Below, in pieces: positions 1 to 9,751 of a stretch of DNA of 64,000 nt. Position numbers and translations under genes: made by a program. How positions within the stretch are numbered: position 1 is the first letter of the stretch; each line of letters starts with the position of its first letter. This stretch comes from Rouxiella badensis (lineage in GTDB: Bacteria > Pseudomonadota > Gammaproteobacteria > Enterobacterales > Enterobacteriaceae): NCBI RefSeq assembly GCF_002093665.1, contig NZ_MRWE01000008.1:1-64000 (forward strand), in the 5' to 3' direction. The notes under the pieces were generated by a model that saw nothing but the letters and a program-made list of their open reading frames with translations, made no database searches and had not been told where the DNA came from.

Positions 1-68
1 AATAGTCTGTTAATAATAATGATCTGAGCTGATTTATCATTTATAAAAGAAAAGATATATTCAATCTA

Positions 69-82
69 TTGATTTAAATCAT
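69..82 (+). promoter_or_regulatory. FNR-like site upstream of gldA
   Basis: The sequence TTGATTTAAATCAT matches the FNR consensus TTGAT-N4-ATCAA at every specified base but the last. It lies about 135 bp before the gldA start in an AT-rich leader. Glycerol dehydrogenase is an anaerobic/fermentative enzyme, so FNR control would make sense, but a 14-bp match can arise by chance in AT-rich DNA. I did not find a convincing -10 box at class II spacing. Confidence 0.4.
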
Positions 83-216
83 TATTTTTGTGTTATTCGC
101 CTGCTTTTTTCTGCATTAATCAATGAAAAATCGGTTAAAGCGAACTAGTCTAGAGGGGAGATATTTAACAAGAACGATTGATCAATCATAAAAACTTCCA
201 ATACCGAGGTGTCATT

Positions 217-1314
217 ATGAGTAAATTTATCTTCTCTTCTCCACGTAAATACGTACAAGGTCACGGCGTTCTGGACCAGCTCGGCGAATATCTCCCTGCT
301 CTGGGGGGGAAATCCTTTCTTATTGCCGATGAAACCGTCTGGGGTATTGTCGGTGAGCGGGTAAAATCCTCCTTAGATAAAGCCAACGTTGAATTCTTTT
401 ATGAAATCTTTAATGGCGAAGCCTCCACCAACGAAATCAATCGATTAGTGGCGCTAGCACGCAAGCAGGGTACGCACGTTGTGGTAGGGCTAGGCGGGGG
501 GAAAACGCTCGATACCGTTAAAGCTATCGCCGATGAACTGAAACAAAACGTCGCCATCGTGCCGACAGCAGCCTCCACCGACGCACCGTGCAGCGCACTT
601 TCGGTTATCTATACCGATGACGGCGTGTTTGATACCTACCGTTTCTACGATAAAAATCCCGATCTGGTGTTGGTTGATACCCAAATCTGCGCGCAGGCAC
701 CGGTACGCCTCTTTGCCTCCGGTATTGCCGATGGTTTAGCGACCTTTGTGGAGGCTCAGGCGGTGCTGCGTTCTCACGGCACCTCGATGGTCGGCGGCAC
801 GCCAACCATTGCCGGCATGGCGATTGCCGAAGCCTGTGAGAAAACGCTACTGACCTATGGCTACAGCGCTTATACCGCGGTTGAGCAAAAGCTGGTGACG
901 CCAGCGGTTGAGGCCGTCGTTGAGGCTAACACCCTGCTGTCCGGACTCGGGTTCGAAAACGCAGGGCTTGCCGGTGCGCACGCTATTCACAACGGTTTTA
1001 CGGCAATTAAGGGCGATGTCCATCACCTGACACACGGTGAGAAAGTGGCCTACGGCACGCTGACGCAAATGGTGCTGGAGCAGCGTCCTGACGAAGAGAT
1101 AGCTAAATACGTTCGCTTCTATCGTGCCATCAAAATGCCAACCACGCTTAAAGAGATGCATCTCGAGAAAGAGAGCTACGAGAATCTGGTAAAAGTCGGA
1201 GAATTGGCAGGGGGAGAGGGCGATACGCTGGGTAATCTCAATCCCAACCTCTCTGCGGAGGATGTCGCCAACGCCATTCTTGCCGTCGACGCCTTTAGCA
1301 AAACGGTGAAATAA
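217..1314 (+). CDS. gldA: Glycerol dehydrogenase GldA
   Basis: NAD-dependent oxidation of glycerol to dihydroxyacetone in the cytoplasm; an iron-containing alcohol dehydrogenase family member that uses zinc. The 365-residue protein has the usual family length. Visible motifs are the nucleotide-binding GGGKTLDT, the metal-ligand Asp in SGIADGLATF and two metal-ligand His in GAHAIHNG and HLTHGEK. The ATG at 217 is preceded by GAGGTG five bases upstream. An in-frame TTG at 178 has no ribosome site and was not used. The gene is monocistronic, followed by a GC-rich hairpin. An FNR-like site lies upstream. Identification is strong from family motifs; the regulation is inference. Confidence 0.95.
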   Translation: MSKFIFSSPRKYVQGHGVLDQLGEYLPALGGKSFLIADETVWGIVGERVKSSLDKANVEFFYEIFNGEASTNEINRLVALARKQGTHVVVGLGGGKTLDTVKAIADELKQNVAIVPTAASTDAPCSALSVIYTDDGVFDTYRFYDKNPDLVLVDTQICAQAPVRLFASGIADGLATFVEAQAVLRSHGTSMVGGTPTIAGMAIAEACEKTLLTYGYSAYTAVEQKLVTPAVEAVVEANTLLSGLGFENAGLAGAHAIHNGFTAIKGDVHHLTHGEKVAYGTLTQMVLEQRPDEEIAKYVRFYRAIKMPTTLKEMHLEKESYENLVKVGELAGGEGDTLGNLNPNLSAEDVANAILAVDAFSKTVK

Positions 1315-1320
1315 GCCGCA

Positions 1321-1348
1321 AAGCCGCCCCGACTATTGTGGGCGGCTT
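1321..1348. terminator. Hairpin terminator between gldA and the DUF445 gene
   Basis: A nine-base stem AAGCCGCCC / GGGCGGCTT encloses a ten-base loop, seven bases after the gldA stop. The two flanking genes converge here, so the hairpin could serve both strands. The T-run is weak on both sides. Confidence 0.6.
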
Positions 1349-1390
1349 CATTGTAAACTCAGATTTTTAAGATGAAATCAGCAAACTCTC

Positions 1391-2680
1391 TTACTGGAAC
1401 GACTGCCAGACCTGCGGGATAGCGAGAGGAAGCTGTGAGATCAAATAGAGGATCAGCCCAATTCCCGCGCCAACCAAGGTACCGTTGATGCGAATAAACT
1501 GTAGATCCTTACCAATGTTGAGCTCAATCTGCCGTGACATGTCTTTTTCGTCCCAGCTTTTAACCGTATCGCTAATATGACGCGTCAGGAACTGGGCAAA
1601 GTCCGGCGCCATTTGCTCCGCCAGCATCTCCATTTGTTGATTCATCGATTCACGCAGGGCCGGGTCGCGGCTCAACATGTTGCCCAGCCACAGTCCAGAC
1701 TCGGTGACTCTCGCATGCAGCATGGAGTCGGGCCTGTCGAGATCTTGCTTGATCCACTGACGCAGGTCACCCCACAGGCCGACAATGTATTGCGTCAGTT
1801 TGGGATCGTTCTTCAGGTACTCTTTGATCTCCTCGGCCTTGGCGGCCATTTTTGGATCGTTTTGCAGTCGGGCGATAAAGCGTTCGATAACGCGGTCGAA
1901 GCTTTGACGGAAAGCGTGGCCATGGTCGCTGCCGATATCATCCAGCAGCGAATTGACGGCATTCGACACCATGGTCGCGCCATTTTCCCCCAGCCATTCA
2001 GTCGGTAACATCTTGGATTTTATCGGATGTTCGCGTTTGACCCAGCGCACAATCTGCGTGGCGATAAACTCGCGGCTTGAGGGTTGCTCCAGCAGCACGA
2101 TCAGTTTCTGCATCGTCTGGTCGAGCAGCGCCTGATGCCTGCCGTCTTTGGTCAGGCTTTCGAGCAGCATCGCCACCGAGCGGGAAAGGTCAACCTTATC
2201 AATCGCCGTGTAAAGCGCGTCTTTAATCAGTTGCTGAATGCGCCAGTCGTCGGTGATGTCGAGAAAGTTGCGCATCATACTCACCAGATAACCGCCAAAC
2301 TGTCGGGCATTATCCTCTGAGGTCAGCCAGTTACCGAGTGCTTTGGCCGGGTCATGCTGGCGTATCAGCTTGACCAATGAACCGGGGTCGAGAAACTTGT
2401 CCTGCACAAAGACCGCCAGATTATCGGCAATCTTGTGCTTGTTTTTCGGAATAATTGCGGTGTGGGCGGCAATGAAGGGGATGGGCACGCGTTTAAACAG
2501 CGCAACCACCGCAAACCAGTCAGCCAATGCGCCAACCATCGCCGCTTCGCTGATGGCCTTAACCCCGTTGACCCAAAAGTTTTGCGGTAAAAAGAGGGTG
2601 ATGACAAACAGCGCGGCGGCGATTAACAGCAGCAGCAGCGCGTTACGTTTACTTCTTCTGAGTTCATTTTCTTTGTCCAT
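1391..2680 (-). CDS. DUF445 family inner membrane protein (YjiN-like)
   Basis: A 429-residue protein of the DUF445/YjiN family, function not established. One hydrophobic segment near residues 15-32 (rich in L, I, A) is followed by a conserved stretch with [12 protein letters not shown] long, mostly helical, charged soluble region follows, and a second membrane segment near residues 403-422 ([15 protein letters not shown]) ends the protein. This gives a two-anchor topology with a large middle domain. It converges on gldA and diverges from yojI. The start has a basic N terminus ([12 protein letters not shown]) ahead of the membrane segment. The family assignment is from overall pattern; no enzymatic motif is visible and I assign no function. 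Confidence 0.8.
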   Translation of the reverse strand: MDKENELRRSKRNALLLLLIAAALFVITLFLPQNFWVNGVKAISEAAMVGALADWFAVVALFKRVPIPFIAAHTAIIPKNKHKIADNLAVFVQDKFLDPGSLVKLIRQHDPAKALGNWLTSEDNARQFGGYLVSMMRNFLDITDDWRIQQLIKDALYTAIDKVDLSRSVAMLLESLTKDGRHQALLDQTMQKLIVLLEQPSSREFIATQIVRWVKREHPIKSKMLPTEWLGENGATMVSNAVNSLLDDIGSDHGHAFRQSFDRVIERFIARLQNDPKMAAKAEEIKEYLKNDPKLTQYIVGLWGDLRQWIKQDLDRPDSMLHARVTESGLWLGNMLSRDPALRESMNQQMEMLAEQMAPDFAQFLTRHISDTVKSWDEKDMSRQIELNIGKDLQFIRINGTLVGAGIGLILYLISQLPLAIPQVWQSFQ

Positions 2681-2821
2681 TACATAAGTTTAGGACGAGC
2701 TTCACGTCAATGTCAGCTTTTTTACGCAACCGCTTATGCGAGAAAATGAGAATTAGTCTTGATCTCATCTACTCGCCCATTAAACTGCGTCCAGTTAAAA
2801 TAAAATCGAGAAAACATCTTC

Positions 2822-4468
2822 ATGGAGCTTTTGCGCGTCGTTTTTAAACAATACCGCTGGCCGTTTATTGGCGTGATCCTGCTGAGTCTGGCCAGTGCCG
2901 CGCTGGGTATCGGACTCATTGCTTTTATTAACGTCAAACTGATTGCCACTACCCACGCCTCAATGTCGGTCCTGCCACAGTTTCTCGCTCTGCTGCTGCT
3001 GTTGATGGCGGTGACCCTCGGCTCACAGCTGGCCCTGACGGCGCTTGGCCACCATTTTGTCTATCAGCTGCGCGGGCAGTTCATCAAGCGCATCATGGAT
3101 ACCGATATCGAACGTATCGAGCAGATTGGCAACGCGCAGCTTCTGGCGAGTCTGAGCAGCGATATTCGCAACATCACGCTGGCGTTCGTGCGGCTGCCCG
3201 AGCTGTTGCAGGGGATTATTCTGACCCTCGGCTGCGCCGCTTATCTTGGCTGGCTGTCGCCGAAGATGTTGCTGGTCACGGCGCTGTGGCTGGTGGTCAC
3301 TATTTGGGTCAGCTTCAAGCTGGTGGCCCGCGTGTACCATCATCTCAATCACGTTCGCGAAGCCGAAGATCGGCTGCAAAAGGATTACGAGACGGTGATT
3401 CAAGGGCGTAAGGAGCTGGCGTTGAACCGCCAACGCGCACAGCAGATTTATCATGAAGAATATCAGCGCGACGCAACCCATTATCGCCAACACGTTATTG
3501 GCGCAGACACCTACCACCTGAGCGCGGTGAACTGGTCAAATATCATGATGTTAGGCGCGATTGGCATGGTCTTTTACATGGCTAATTCGCTGGAATGGTC
3601 GGATAACGGCGTAGCCGCAACGTTCTCGCTGACGCTGCTGTTCCTGCGTACGCCGCTGTTGCAGGCCGTGGGCGCGCTGCCGACCTTGCTTAGCGCCCAG
3701 GTCGCCTTCCGTAAGCTTAAAACGCTGCGTTTGGCCGACTATCAGGTGGATTTTGCCCCGGCGACGCCGGACCACCAGTGGCAGCGGCTTGAACTGCGCG
3801 ACGTCTGCTTTGCCTACGAAGGGCAGGGGTTCAGCATTGGGCCAATCAATCTGACCATCAATCGTGGCGAGAGGGTGTTTCTTATTGGGGGTAACGGCAG
3901 CGGTAAATCGACGCTGGCGATGCTGTTGACCGGGCTGTATACCCCGAAATCCGGGCAGATTCTGCTCGACGGCGTTGCCATTGATGCGCAAAGCACCGAG
4001 GCTTATCGTCAGCTGTTTTCGGCGGTGTTTACCGACTTCCACCTGTTCGGAAAAATATTGGGTCCAGACGGGCAGCAGCCCGATCCTATGCTAGTGCAAG
4101 ACTGGTTGCAGCAGCTGAAAATGGTGGAGAAGCTCGATATTGACGACAGCAAAATCAGTAACTTGCAGCTTTCGCAGGGCCAGCGCAAGCGCGTCGCTCT
4201 GCTGCTGGCCGCCGCCGAAGGGCGTGATTTTCTGTTGCTGGACGAATGGGCCGCCGATCAAGATCCGCAGTTTCGCCGCACTTTTTACTGCGACCTGCTG
4301 CCGCGTCTCTCGGCGATGGGCAAAACGGTGCTGGCTATCAGCCACGATGACCGGTATTTCGAGCAGGCTGACCGCCTGCTCGAGATGCGTCAGGGCCAGC
4401 TTCGTGAGCTGACAAATGAGGATCGCGAGGTTGCGTCGCGCGATGCCGTAGCGGCCATCAATCCTTAA
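2822..4468 (+). CDS. yojI: ABC exporter YojI (half-transporter, permease fused to ATPase)
   Basis: A 548-residue exporter of the SyrD/YojI type. An N-terminal six-helix membrane domain spans about residues 1-310, and a C-terminal nucleotide-binding domain has Walker [10 protein letters not shown] near residue 356, an LSQGQRKR signature and Walker B LLLDEW. The signature LSQGQ instead of LSGGQ is usual for YojI. In E. coli YojI exports the peptide microcin J25 with TolC and may affect other small substrates. The start ([15 protein letters not shown]) aligns with the E. coli protein as I remember it. Divergent from the DUF445 gene; no cognate accessory gene is adjacent. The substrate here is unknown. 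Confidence 0.9.
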   Translation: MELLRVVFKQYRWPFIGVILLSLASAALGIGLIAFINVKLIATTHASMSVLPQFLALLLLLMAVTLGSQLALTALGHHFVYQLRGQFIKRIMDTDIERIEQIGNAQLLASLSSDIRNITLAFVRLPELLQGIILTLGCAAYLGWLSPKMLLVTALWLVVTIWVSFKLVARVYHHLNHVREAEDRLQKDYETVIQGRKELALNRQRAQQIYHEEYQRDATHYRQHVIGADTYHLSAVNWSNIMMLGAIGMVFYMANSLEWSDNGVAATFSLTLLFLRTPLLQAVGALPTLLSAQVAFRKLKTLRLADYQVDFAPATPDHQWQRLELRDVCFAYEGQGFSIGPINLTINRGERVFLIGGNGSGKSTLAMLLTGLYTPKSGQILLDGVAIDAQSTEAYRQLFSAVFTDFHLFGKILGPDGQQPDPMLVQDWLQQLKMVEKLDIDDSKISNLQLSQGQRKRVALLLAAAEGRDFLLLDEWAADQDPQFRRTFYCDLLPRLSAMGKTVLAISHDDRYFEQADRLLEMRQGQLRELTNEDREVASRDAVAAINP

Positions 4469-4477
4469 TGACGATCG

Positions 4478-4497
4478 GCACGGGCAAATCCCCGTGC
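4478..4497 (+). terminator. Possible terminator hairpin after yojI
   Basis: A seven-base stem GCACGGG / CCCGTGC with a six-base loop lies ten bases after the yojI stop. The following bases (TGAATCCCTTTT) are only a weak T-tract. Confidence 0.4.
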
Positions 4498-4657
4498 TGA
4501 ATCCCTTTTGCCGCGTTATTTTCTTCGTTTAGAACTTTTAAGAGTTACCTTACATAGCATCCCTTCCGCTAACAGTTTAAGATTTACTGTAGTACTAATC
4601 CCTTTTCCGAAAATTAGAACGCATTCTCGATACATGAAACTTTGGGTAAACCACTTT

Positions 4658-7093
4658 ATGCAAAAGCTTTTCCGGGCGCCGTTTTACGTTGCCCTGCTAC
4701 TCGCGTTAATGTTTTCTCCTTTGCTGGCCAGTGCTGCTCCAGACGATTCGTCTGACCAGGACCAAACCGCCGAGACCACCAAGCCCGTCGATGCCCCTGC
4801 GGCATTGGGATCGCTGCAAAAGCGCCTCGATACCATTAAACAACAGGTATCGACGGCCAAAAATGACAAGTCTCTCAGTGGATTAAGCGACGATGCCTTG
4901 AAACTGGGCAGCGATGCCGATGCGCTCGGCACCGCCTTGCAGCCTCTGCGTGCTCAGGTGCAGGCCAAGCTCGATGTGCTAGGCCCGGCTCCGGCCACTG
5001 GCGCGCTGCCTGAGACCCCGCAGGTGATTAAGCAGCGTAAAGACCTGAATGCCAGCAAGACGGCGCTCGATAACCAGATTCAGCAGGCGGGTGCAATCAA
5101 AACCAGCGCCAACAATCTGGCCGCGCAAATTGGCGGTCTGCGTCGCGATGCGCTGAAAACTCAGCTGGCGCTGAATACCGGCAGCATTTTTGGCAGCAAC
5201 TTCTGGTCGGCGCTGACGTCGCCAACCGACGATGACGTCGAGCGTTTTGGCGAATACCGTCAGCAGATGAAGGACGCGTGGCACCTGACCTGGCAGCCTG
5301 AGTGGCGCGTAGGCAGTGGACTGTTGCTGCTCGCTGCCATACTGATCGGGGTGTTCGGTAGCCGAGTGCTCGACATTCCTCTCGCCTGGTTGACGCCGCG
5401 CTGGCTGCCTGAAGGTCGCCTGCGCCGCAGCTTCTTCGCTTTTGCGACGGCCGCTATCACCATTATGACGTTGGGCGGCGCGGCAAAGCTGTTTTCTCTG
5501 GCCTTTACCCGCATGCCGGACGTCAGCGAGTGGGTGGCAGAAACCGGTGAGCTGATCGTCAGGCTTTCGATATTCTCTGCGCTAATTGTCGGGCTGGGGC
5601 GCTCGCTGCTCTCCATCGCGCACCCTTCATGGCGTCTGCCGGGCATCGCCGATCCGGTCGCCAAGACGCTGGACAGTTTCCCGAAAATGCTCTCGGCCTT
5701 CATTCTGATTTTTGGCCTGATAGAGGGCATCAACAATCTGGTCGGCACCAGCATCTCGGTGACCTTGTTCGGTAACGGGCTATCGGCCTTGCTGGTTGCT
5801 ATCAGCGCGGCGTTCGCACCGATGCGCGTTAACCGCCTGCGCCGCAAACTGTTGGCCAAAGGCGAACAACCGGAAGCCCGTTCGACGCTGGCCGGTCTGC
5901 TGCATCTGGCAACCAGCGTGATGGCGTTTGCCATTTTCGTCGCTCTGGTGGTGGGTTATGTGCCACTGGCGCGCTTCCTGACCTATGAGCTGCTGTGGAT
6001 TGGTACGGTCGTTGCCTGTCTGTATACGTTGATGCATCTGGCCATCGATCTGAGTGAAAGCCTGTTTTCACCGAGCACCGCCAGTGGTCGACTGCTCAAA
6101 CACTCGCTGAGTCTCAACGATCGACATCTCTCTCTGGCCGCCACGCTTCTGTCTGCGGTGGCGAAAACCGTACTGCTGCTGACCGCCGTTACGCTGTTGC
6201 TCGGCGGTAACTTCGGCACCACGACGCCGCTGGAAATCTTCAGCAAAGTGGTGGACGTATGGGGCGGTAAGGGTCTGGAACACCTAAACATTATTCCAGC
6301 CCACATGGTCAACGCCTTGATCTTCCTGATTGTTGGCTGGTACGTGCTGCGTTCTGCGCGACGCTGGCTGGACAACGATTTCCTGCCGAAGACCAACATG
6401 GACCGCGGTATGCGCGCCTCGCTGGTGACGCTGTTCTCCAACGTGGGTCTGGTGCTACTAATTTTGGTGACGCTGTCGGTGCTGGGCATCGAGTGGAACC
6501 GACTGGCGTGGATTGTGAGTGCGCTGTCGGTCGGTATCGGTTTTGGCTTGCAGGAGATCGTTAAGAACTTTATCTCGGGCCTGATTCTTCTGACCGAGCG
6601 TCCGGTGAAAGTCGGTGATCTGGTCAGCATCGGCGGCGTTGAGGGGGATATTCGCCGTATCAATGTCCGTGCAACCGAGCTGCAGCTGAGTGACCGTTCA
6701 ACGGTGATTGTGCCGAACTCGCAGTTTATCTCGCAGAACGTGCGTAATGCCACCATGGGCAACGCACAGGGTGTCGCGACTATCGCACTGACTTTCCCGC
6801 TGGATATCGACCCTGAAGAAGTCCGCAACATGCTGCTTGAGGCCTACGAGGCGCACGACTCGATTATGGAAACGCCTGCACCTTCCGTTTCCTTCAGCCA
6901 ACTGGGTCCTGACGGTATTGTGTTGAGCGTGACGGGGTATGTGAACAGTCCGCGCGTAGTAAGCCGCACCAAGAGTGACCTGCTGTATGAGATCCTCAAG
7001 AAACTGCGCGAGGCGGGCGTATCGCTCAGCCGTACGCAGACTATGGTGCTGGCAAACATGCCGGAGCGGGGCGTGGGTAACACGGTAGAATAA
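4658..7093 (+). CDS. MscS-family mechanosensitive channel with DUF3772 domain
   Basis: A large MscS-type protein of about 810 residues in the inner membrane, expected to release solutes on hypo-osmotic shock. A signal peptide (hydrophobic core ending LLASAAPDD) precedes an acidic periplasmic, coiled-coil-like region (DUF3772). Several membrane segments follow, then the MscS pore and beta domain, seen as SVGIGFGLQEIVKNFISGL followed by RPVKVGDLVSIGG and the loop STVIVPNSQFISQNV. I chose the ATG at 4658, which puts the signal peptide at the N terminus. An ATG at 4634 and one at 4508 are in frame but lack good ribosome sites. No partner gene is adjacent. It is closest in layout to the large channels MscK and YbiO rather than MscS itself. 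Confidence 0.85.
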   Translation: MQKLFRAPFYVALLLALMFSPLLASAAPDDSSDQDQTAETTKPVDAPAALGSLQKRLDTIKQQVSTAKNDKSLSGLSDDALKLGSDADALGTALQPLRAQVQAKLDVLGPAPATGALPETPQVIKQRKDLNASKTALDNQIQQAGAIKTSANNLAAQIGGLRRDALKTQLALNTGSIFGSNFWSALTSPTDDDVERFGEYRQQMKDAWHLTWQPEWRVGSGLLLLAAILIGVFGSRVLDIPLAWLTPRWLPEGRLRRSFFAFATAAITIMTLGGAAKLFSLAFTRMPDVSEWVAETGELIVRLSIFSALIVGLGRSLLSIAHPSWRLPGIADPVAKTLDSFPKMLSAFILIFGLIEGINNLVGTSISVTLFGNGLSALLVAISAAFAPMRVNRLRRKLLAKGEQPEARSTLAGLLHLATSVMAFAIFVALVVGYVPLARFLTYELLWIGTVVACLYTLMHLAIDLSESLFSPSTASGRLLKHSLSLNDRHLSLAATLLSAVAKTVLLLTAVTLLLGGNFGTTTPLEIFSKVVDVWGGKGLEHLNIIPAHMVNALIFLIVGWYVLRSARRWLDNDFLPKTNMDRGMRASLVTLFSNVGLVLLILVTLSVLGIEWNRLAWIVSALSVGIGFGLQEIVKNFISGLILLTERPVKVGDLVSIGGVEGDIRRINVRATELQLSDRSTVIVPNSQFISQNVRNATMGNAQGVATIALTFPLDIDPEEVRNMLLEAYEAHDSIMETPAPSVSFSQLGPDGIVLSVTGYVNSPRVVSRTKSDLLYEILKKLREAGVSLSRTQTMVLANMPERGVGNTVE

Positions 7094-7203
7094 AGGGTGT
7101 GCGTCCCTTTAAGACGCTTTTAGGTCAAGGGCACGCGCCTTGCGCGCTGCCCCATAACCCCATTAGCGGCCCTAGGCCGTGCGCCCAGCACAAAAAATAC
7201 TTT

Positions 7204-8205
7204 TTACAACCACCCAGACTTTTTCAACTTGATGTATAAGGCGATACATCCCACCACCGTGATCCCGAGTGTCACCGGATAACCCCAGGCGTCGTTCAGC
7301 TCCGGCATGTCTTTGAAGTTCATCCCGTAGAGGCTGAAAATCACCGTGGGAATCGCCAAGATTGCCCCCCATCCTGCCAGCTGCTGTACCACCTCATTCT
7401 GATGAACCGACACCAGCGCCAGATTCACATGCATGGCGTTAGCCAGCATCTCACGCATGTCGTCAGTGGTGGTCACCACCTGATGGGCGTGGTCCTGCAC
7501 GTCACGCAGGTAGGCGCGCAGTGACTTAGGCACCAGCCCTTCATGATGCTGGATCAGCTGATTACAAATATCTCCCATCGGCAGCGCGGCGTTGTGCAGG
7601 CTGAGCAGCTCACGGCGCAGGCGATAAACCTGATGCACCGCGTTCTGATCAAACTCGGACTTGAACATCCGCGACTCAATCTGCTGAAACTGCTGCGTGT
7701 ACTCATGCAGAATGGTCAGATAGTTATCCACTATCATGTCCAGAATGGCATACAGCGCGTAACCCGGACCTTTGGCAAGCAAGTCCGGGCACTCCTCCGC
7801 ATGTTTGCGCACCTGCGCATAGCTGGAAGAGGCGCCGTGGCGTACCGTAATCAGGAAATTCTTGCCGACGAACAGGTGCGTTTCACCATACTGAATGGTG
7901 TCGCCAACCAGCTGCGCCGTTTTGACCACGATGAAAAGTGACTCACCGTACTGCTCGATTTTAGGGCGCTGATGGGCGGTCAGCGCATCTTCAATCGCCA
8001 GGTCATGCAGGCCAAACTCCTGCTGAATCTCGCGCATATAGTTGTTGTCAGGCTGCACCAGTCCAAGCCAGACAAAGGTGTCTGGCGCCTTGATGACTTC
8101 GCTGATGTCTTCGATAGTCACCTGCTGCAATTTCTTACCATTGCGGTAGGCGACGCTGCTTATCACCGAATCAGACTGCGCTTTCGTCTCGTTGTCATTG
8201 CTCAT
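7204..8205 (-). CDS. CorA-family divalent metal transporter
   Basis: A 333-residue CorA/ZntB superfamily protein. It has a soluble alpha/beta N-terminal domain (DALTAHQRPKIEQYGESLFIV is diagnostic), a long helical stalk, and two C-terminal membrane helices joined by YGMNFKDMPELN, the selectivity-filter GMN motif. Such proteins form pentameric channels for Mg2+ or Co2+; ZntB members export or import Zn2+. It is the last gene of a minus-strand operon, its start overlapping the preceding outer-membrane-factor stop by four bases (ATGA), so it is probably translationally coupled to a drug efflux system. That link is unusual. The metal specificity cannot be read from the sequence. Confidence 0.85.
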   Translation of the reverse strand: MSNDNETKAQSDSVISSVAYRNGKKLQQVTIEDISEVIKAPDTFVWLGLVQPDNNYMREIQQEFGLHDLAIEDALTAHQRPKIEQYGESLFIVVKTAQLVGDTIQYGETHLFVGKNFLITVRHGASSSYAQVRKHAEECPDLLAKGPGYALYAILDMIVDNYLTILHEYTQQFQQIESRMFKSEFDQNAVHQVYRLRRELLSLHNAALPMGDICNQLIQHHEGLVPKSLRAYLRDVQDHAHQVVTTTDDMREMLANAMHVNLALVSVHQNEVVQQLAGWGAILAIPTVIFSLYGMNFKDMPELNDAWGYPVTLGITVVGCIALYIKLKKSGWL

Positions 8206-9749
8206 GGATTGTCAACCGTCTCGGCCGGGCCAAAAACGTGATAGGTCGGTAGCTTGACGTCCTGGTAAGGTTCCCAGCCACCGCCGAGCGATTTATACAG
8301 CGACACCAGATCGGTGCTGGTCTGTACCTTGGCCTCGGCGCTTTGCTGTAGCGCCTGAGCCAGCTGGCGCTGTGCGTCGAGCACGTTAATGAAGGAGACG
8401 AGGCCTTTTTTGTAGCCATCGGTCGCGAGGTCGAAGCTGGTTTGCAGCGCGCTTGCCGAATACTCCAGACCGTTAACGCGGTCCTGATCGGTGCGGTAGC
8501 TCACTAACGCGTTATCAACGTCCTGCAGCGCGGTCAGTACCGTCTGGCGATAGTTGAGCACCGCATTAGCCTGCTGCGCACGCGACAGTCGTACGCTGGA
8601 GACCAGTCGTCCGCCCTGGAAGATAGGCAGAGAGACCTGAGGTCCGAAGGAGAAGAAGTGGCTGCTCCAGTCGGTCAGATATCCCGAGTCGGTGTTACGC
8701 AGGCCAAGCTGTCCGCTCAACGAAATGCTGGGGAACATCTGCGCGACCGAGACCCCGATATTGGCGGTAGCAGAATGGAGATCCGCCTCTGCCTTGCGCA
8801 CGTCGGGACGACGGCGCGCCAGCTCTGACGGGATACCGACCGAAACCATGGCCGGAATAGCCGGCAGCGGTTTGACCTGAGTCAGTTCTCCGTCCAGCGA
8901 GCCTGGGATCTGCCCCAGCAATACCGCGAGACCGTTCATCGCCTGACGTTCCTGAGCCTGATACTGCGGCAGCTGAGCACGCAGCGAACCGAGCTGGGCA
9001 CGCGCGTTCTCGACGTCAACCTGCGGCGCGAGGCCGTGCTGAGAACGGCTCTGCGTCAGGTCCATCGTCTGCTGGGCAACGTCAATCTGCGTCTGAATGG
9101 TCGCGAGCACCGTTTGTGCGCCACGCAGTTGCAGATAGGTACGCGCTACTTCGGCCTCCAGTGAGACCAGCGCATCGTTGCGGCTTTCGACCGACGACTG
9201 AGTCTGGGCCTTGGCCATCTCGACCGAGCGACGGGTGCCGCCAAACAGGTCAAGTTCCCAGCTGGCGTCGAATCCGCCCTGATAAACGTTGACTGGACCG
9301 GTCGCCGAGTCAACCGCGCTCGCGGCTTCCGGGCTGATATCCTCAAGCTTGTCCTGAATACCGGTCGATTTTAGCTCGCCCTTAAGGCCAAGCTGTTGGC
9401 GAGTCATCTGCGCGGAGGCATTCACCGAAGGCAGCCATGCGCCCTGTGCCTGAGTCACCTGTTCACGCGCACCGGCGATACGCAGCACCGCCTGCTGTAG
9501 CGAAATATTTCCCGCGATGGCGCGGTCAATCAGGCTGTCGAGCTGCGGGTCCTTAAACGACTTCCACCACTGTGGGTCCGGCTGAGAGGCGAGGGCGATA
9601 GAGTCCGCCGGATTGTTGCGTGGCTGATTAATGTCGCTAAAAGCGCCCGGGGTTTTAGCATGCGGCGCCTGATAATCGGGGCCGACCGAACAGCCAGCCA
9701 GTGCCAGCGCCAGAACAGAGAGGGTAAAACGTGATACATAGGCCGACAT
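8202..9749 (-). CDS. Outer membrane efflux lipoprotein (NodT/OprM family)
   Basis: A 515-residue outer membrane factor of RND/MFS tripartite pumps. A lipoprotein signal ends in LALAGC, with the acylated Cys at residue 20, followed by the typical SVGPDYQAP. Two TolC-type repeats follow, rich in Gln/Ala helices, with the conserved GLAPQVDVENARAQL and RRPDVRKAEADLH segments seen in the NodT family. It provides the outer membrane channel for the inner membrane pump encoded directly upstream. The gap to that gene is two bases, and it overlaps the CorA gene downstream by four bases. Confidence 0.9.
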   Translation of the reverse strand: MSAYVSRFTLSVLALALAGCSVGPDYQAPHAKTPGAFSDINQPRNNPADSIALASQPDPQWWKSFKDPQLDSLIDRAIAGNISLQQAVLRIAGAREQVTQAQGAWLPSVNASAQMTRQQLGLKGELKSTGIQDKLEDISPEAASAVDSATGPVNVYQGGFDASWELDLFGGTRRSVEMAKAQTQSSVESRNDALVSLEAEVARTYLQLRGAQTVLATIQTQIDVAQQTMDLTQSRSQHGLAPQVDVENARAQLGSLRAQLPQYQAQERQAMNGLAVLLGQIPGSLDGELTQVKPLPAIPAMVSVGIPSELARRRPDVRKAEADLHSATANIGVSVAQMFPSISLSGQLGLRNTDSGYLTDWSSHFFSFGPQVSLPIFQGGRLVSSVRLSRAQQANAVLNYRQTVLTALQDVDNALVSYRTDQDRVNGLEYSASALQTSFDLATDGYKKGLVSFINVLDAQRQLAQALQQSAEAKVQTSTDLVSLYKSLGGGWEPYQDVKLPTYHVFGPAETVDNP

Positions 9750-9751
9750 AG

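Noticed and set aside
5983..6831. A 282-codon minus-strand frame over the MscS-type gene
   Set aside because: Serine/arginine-rich low-information product, antisense to a well-supported channel.
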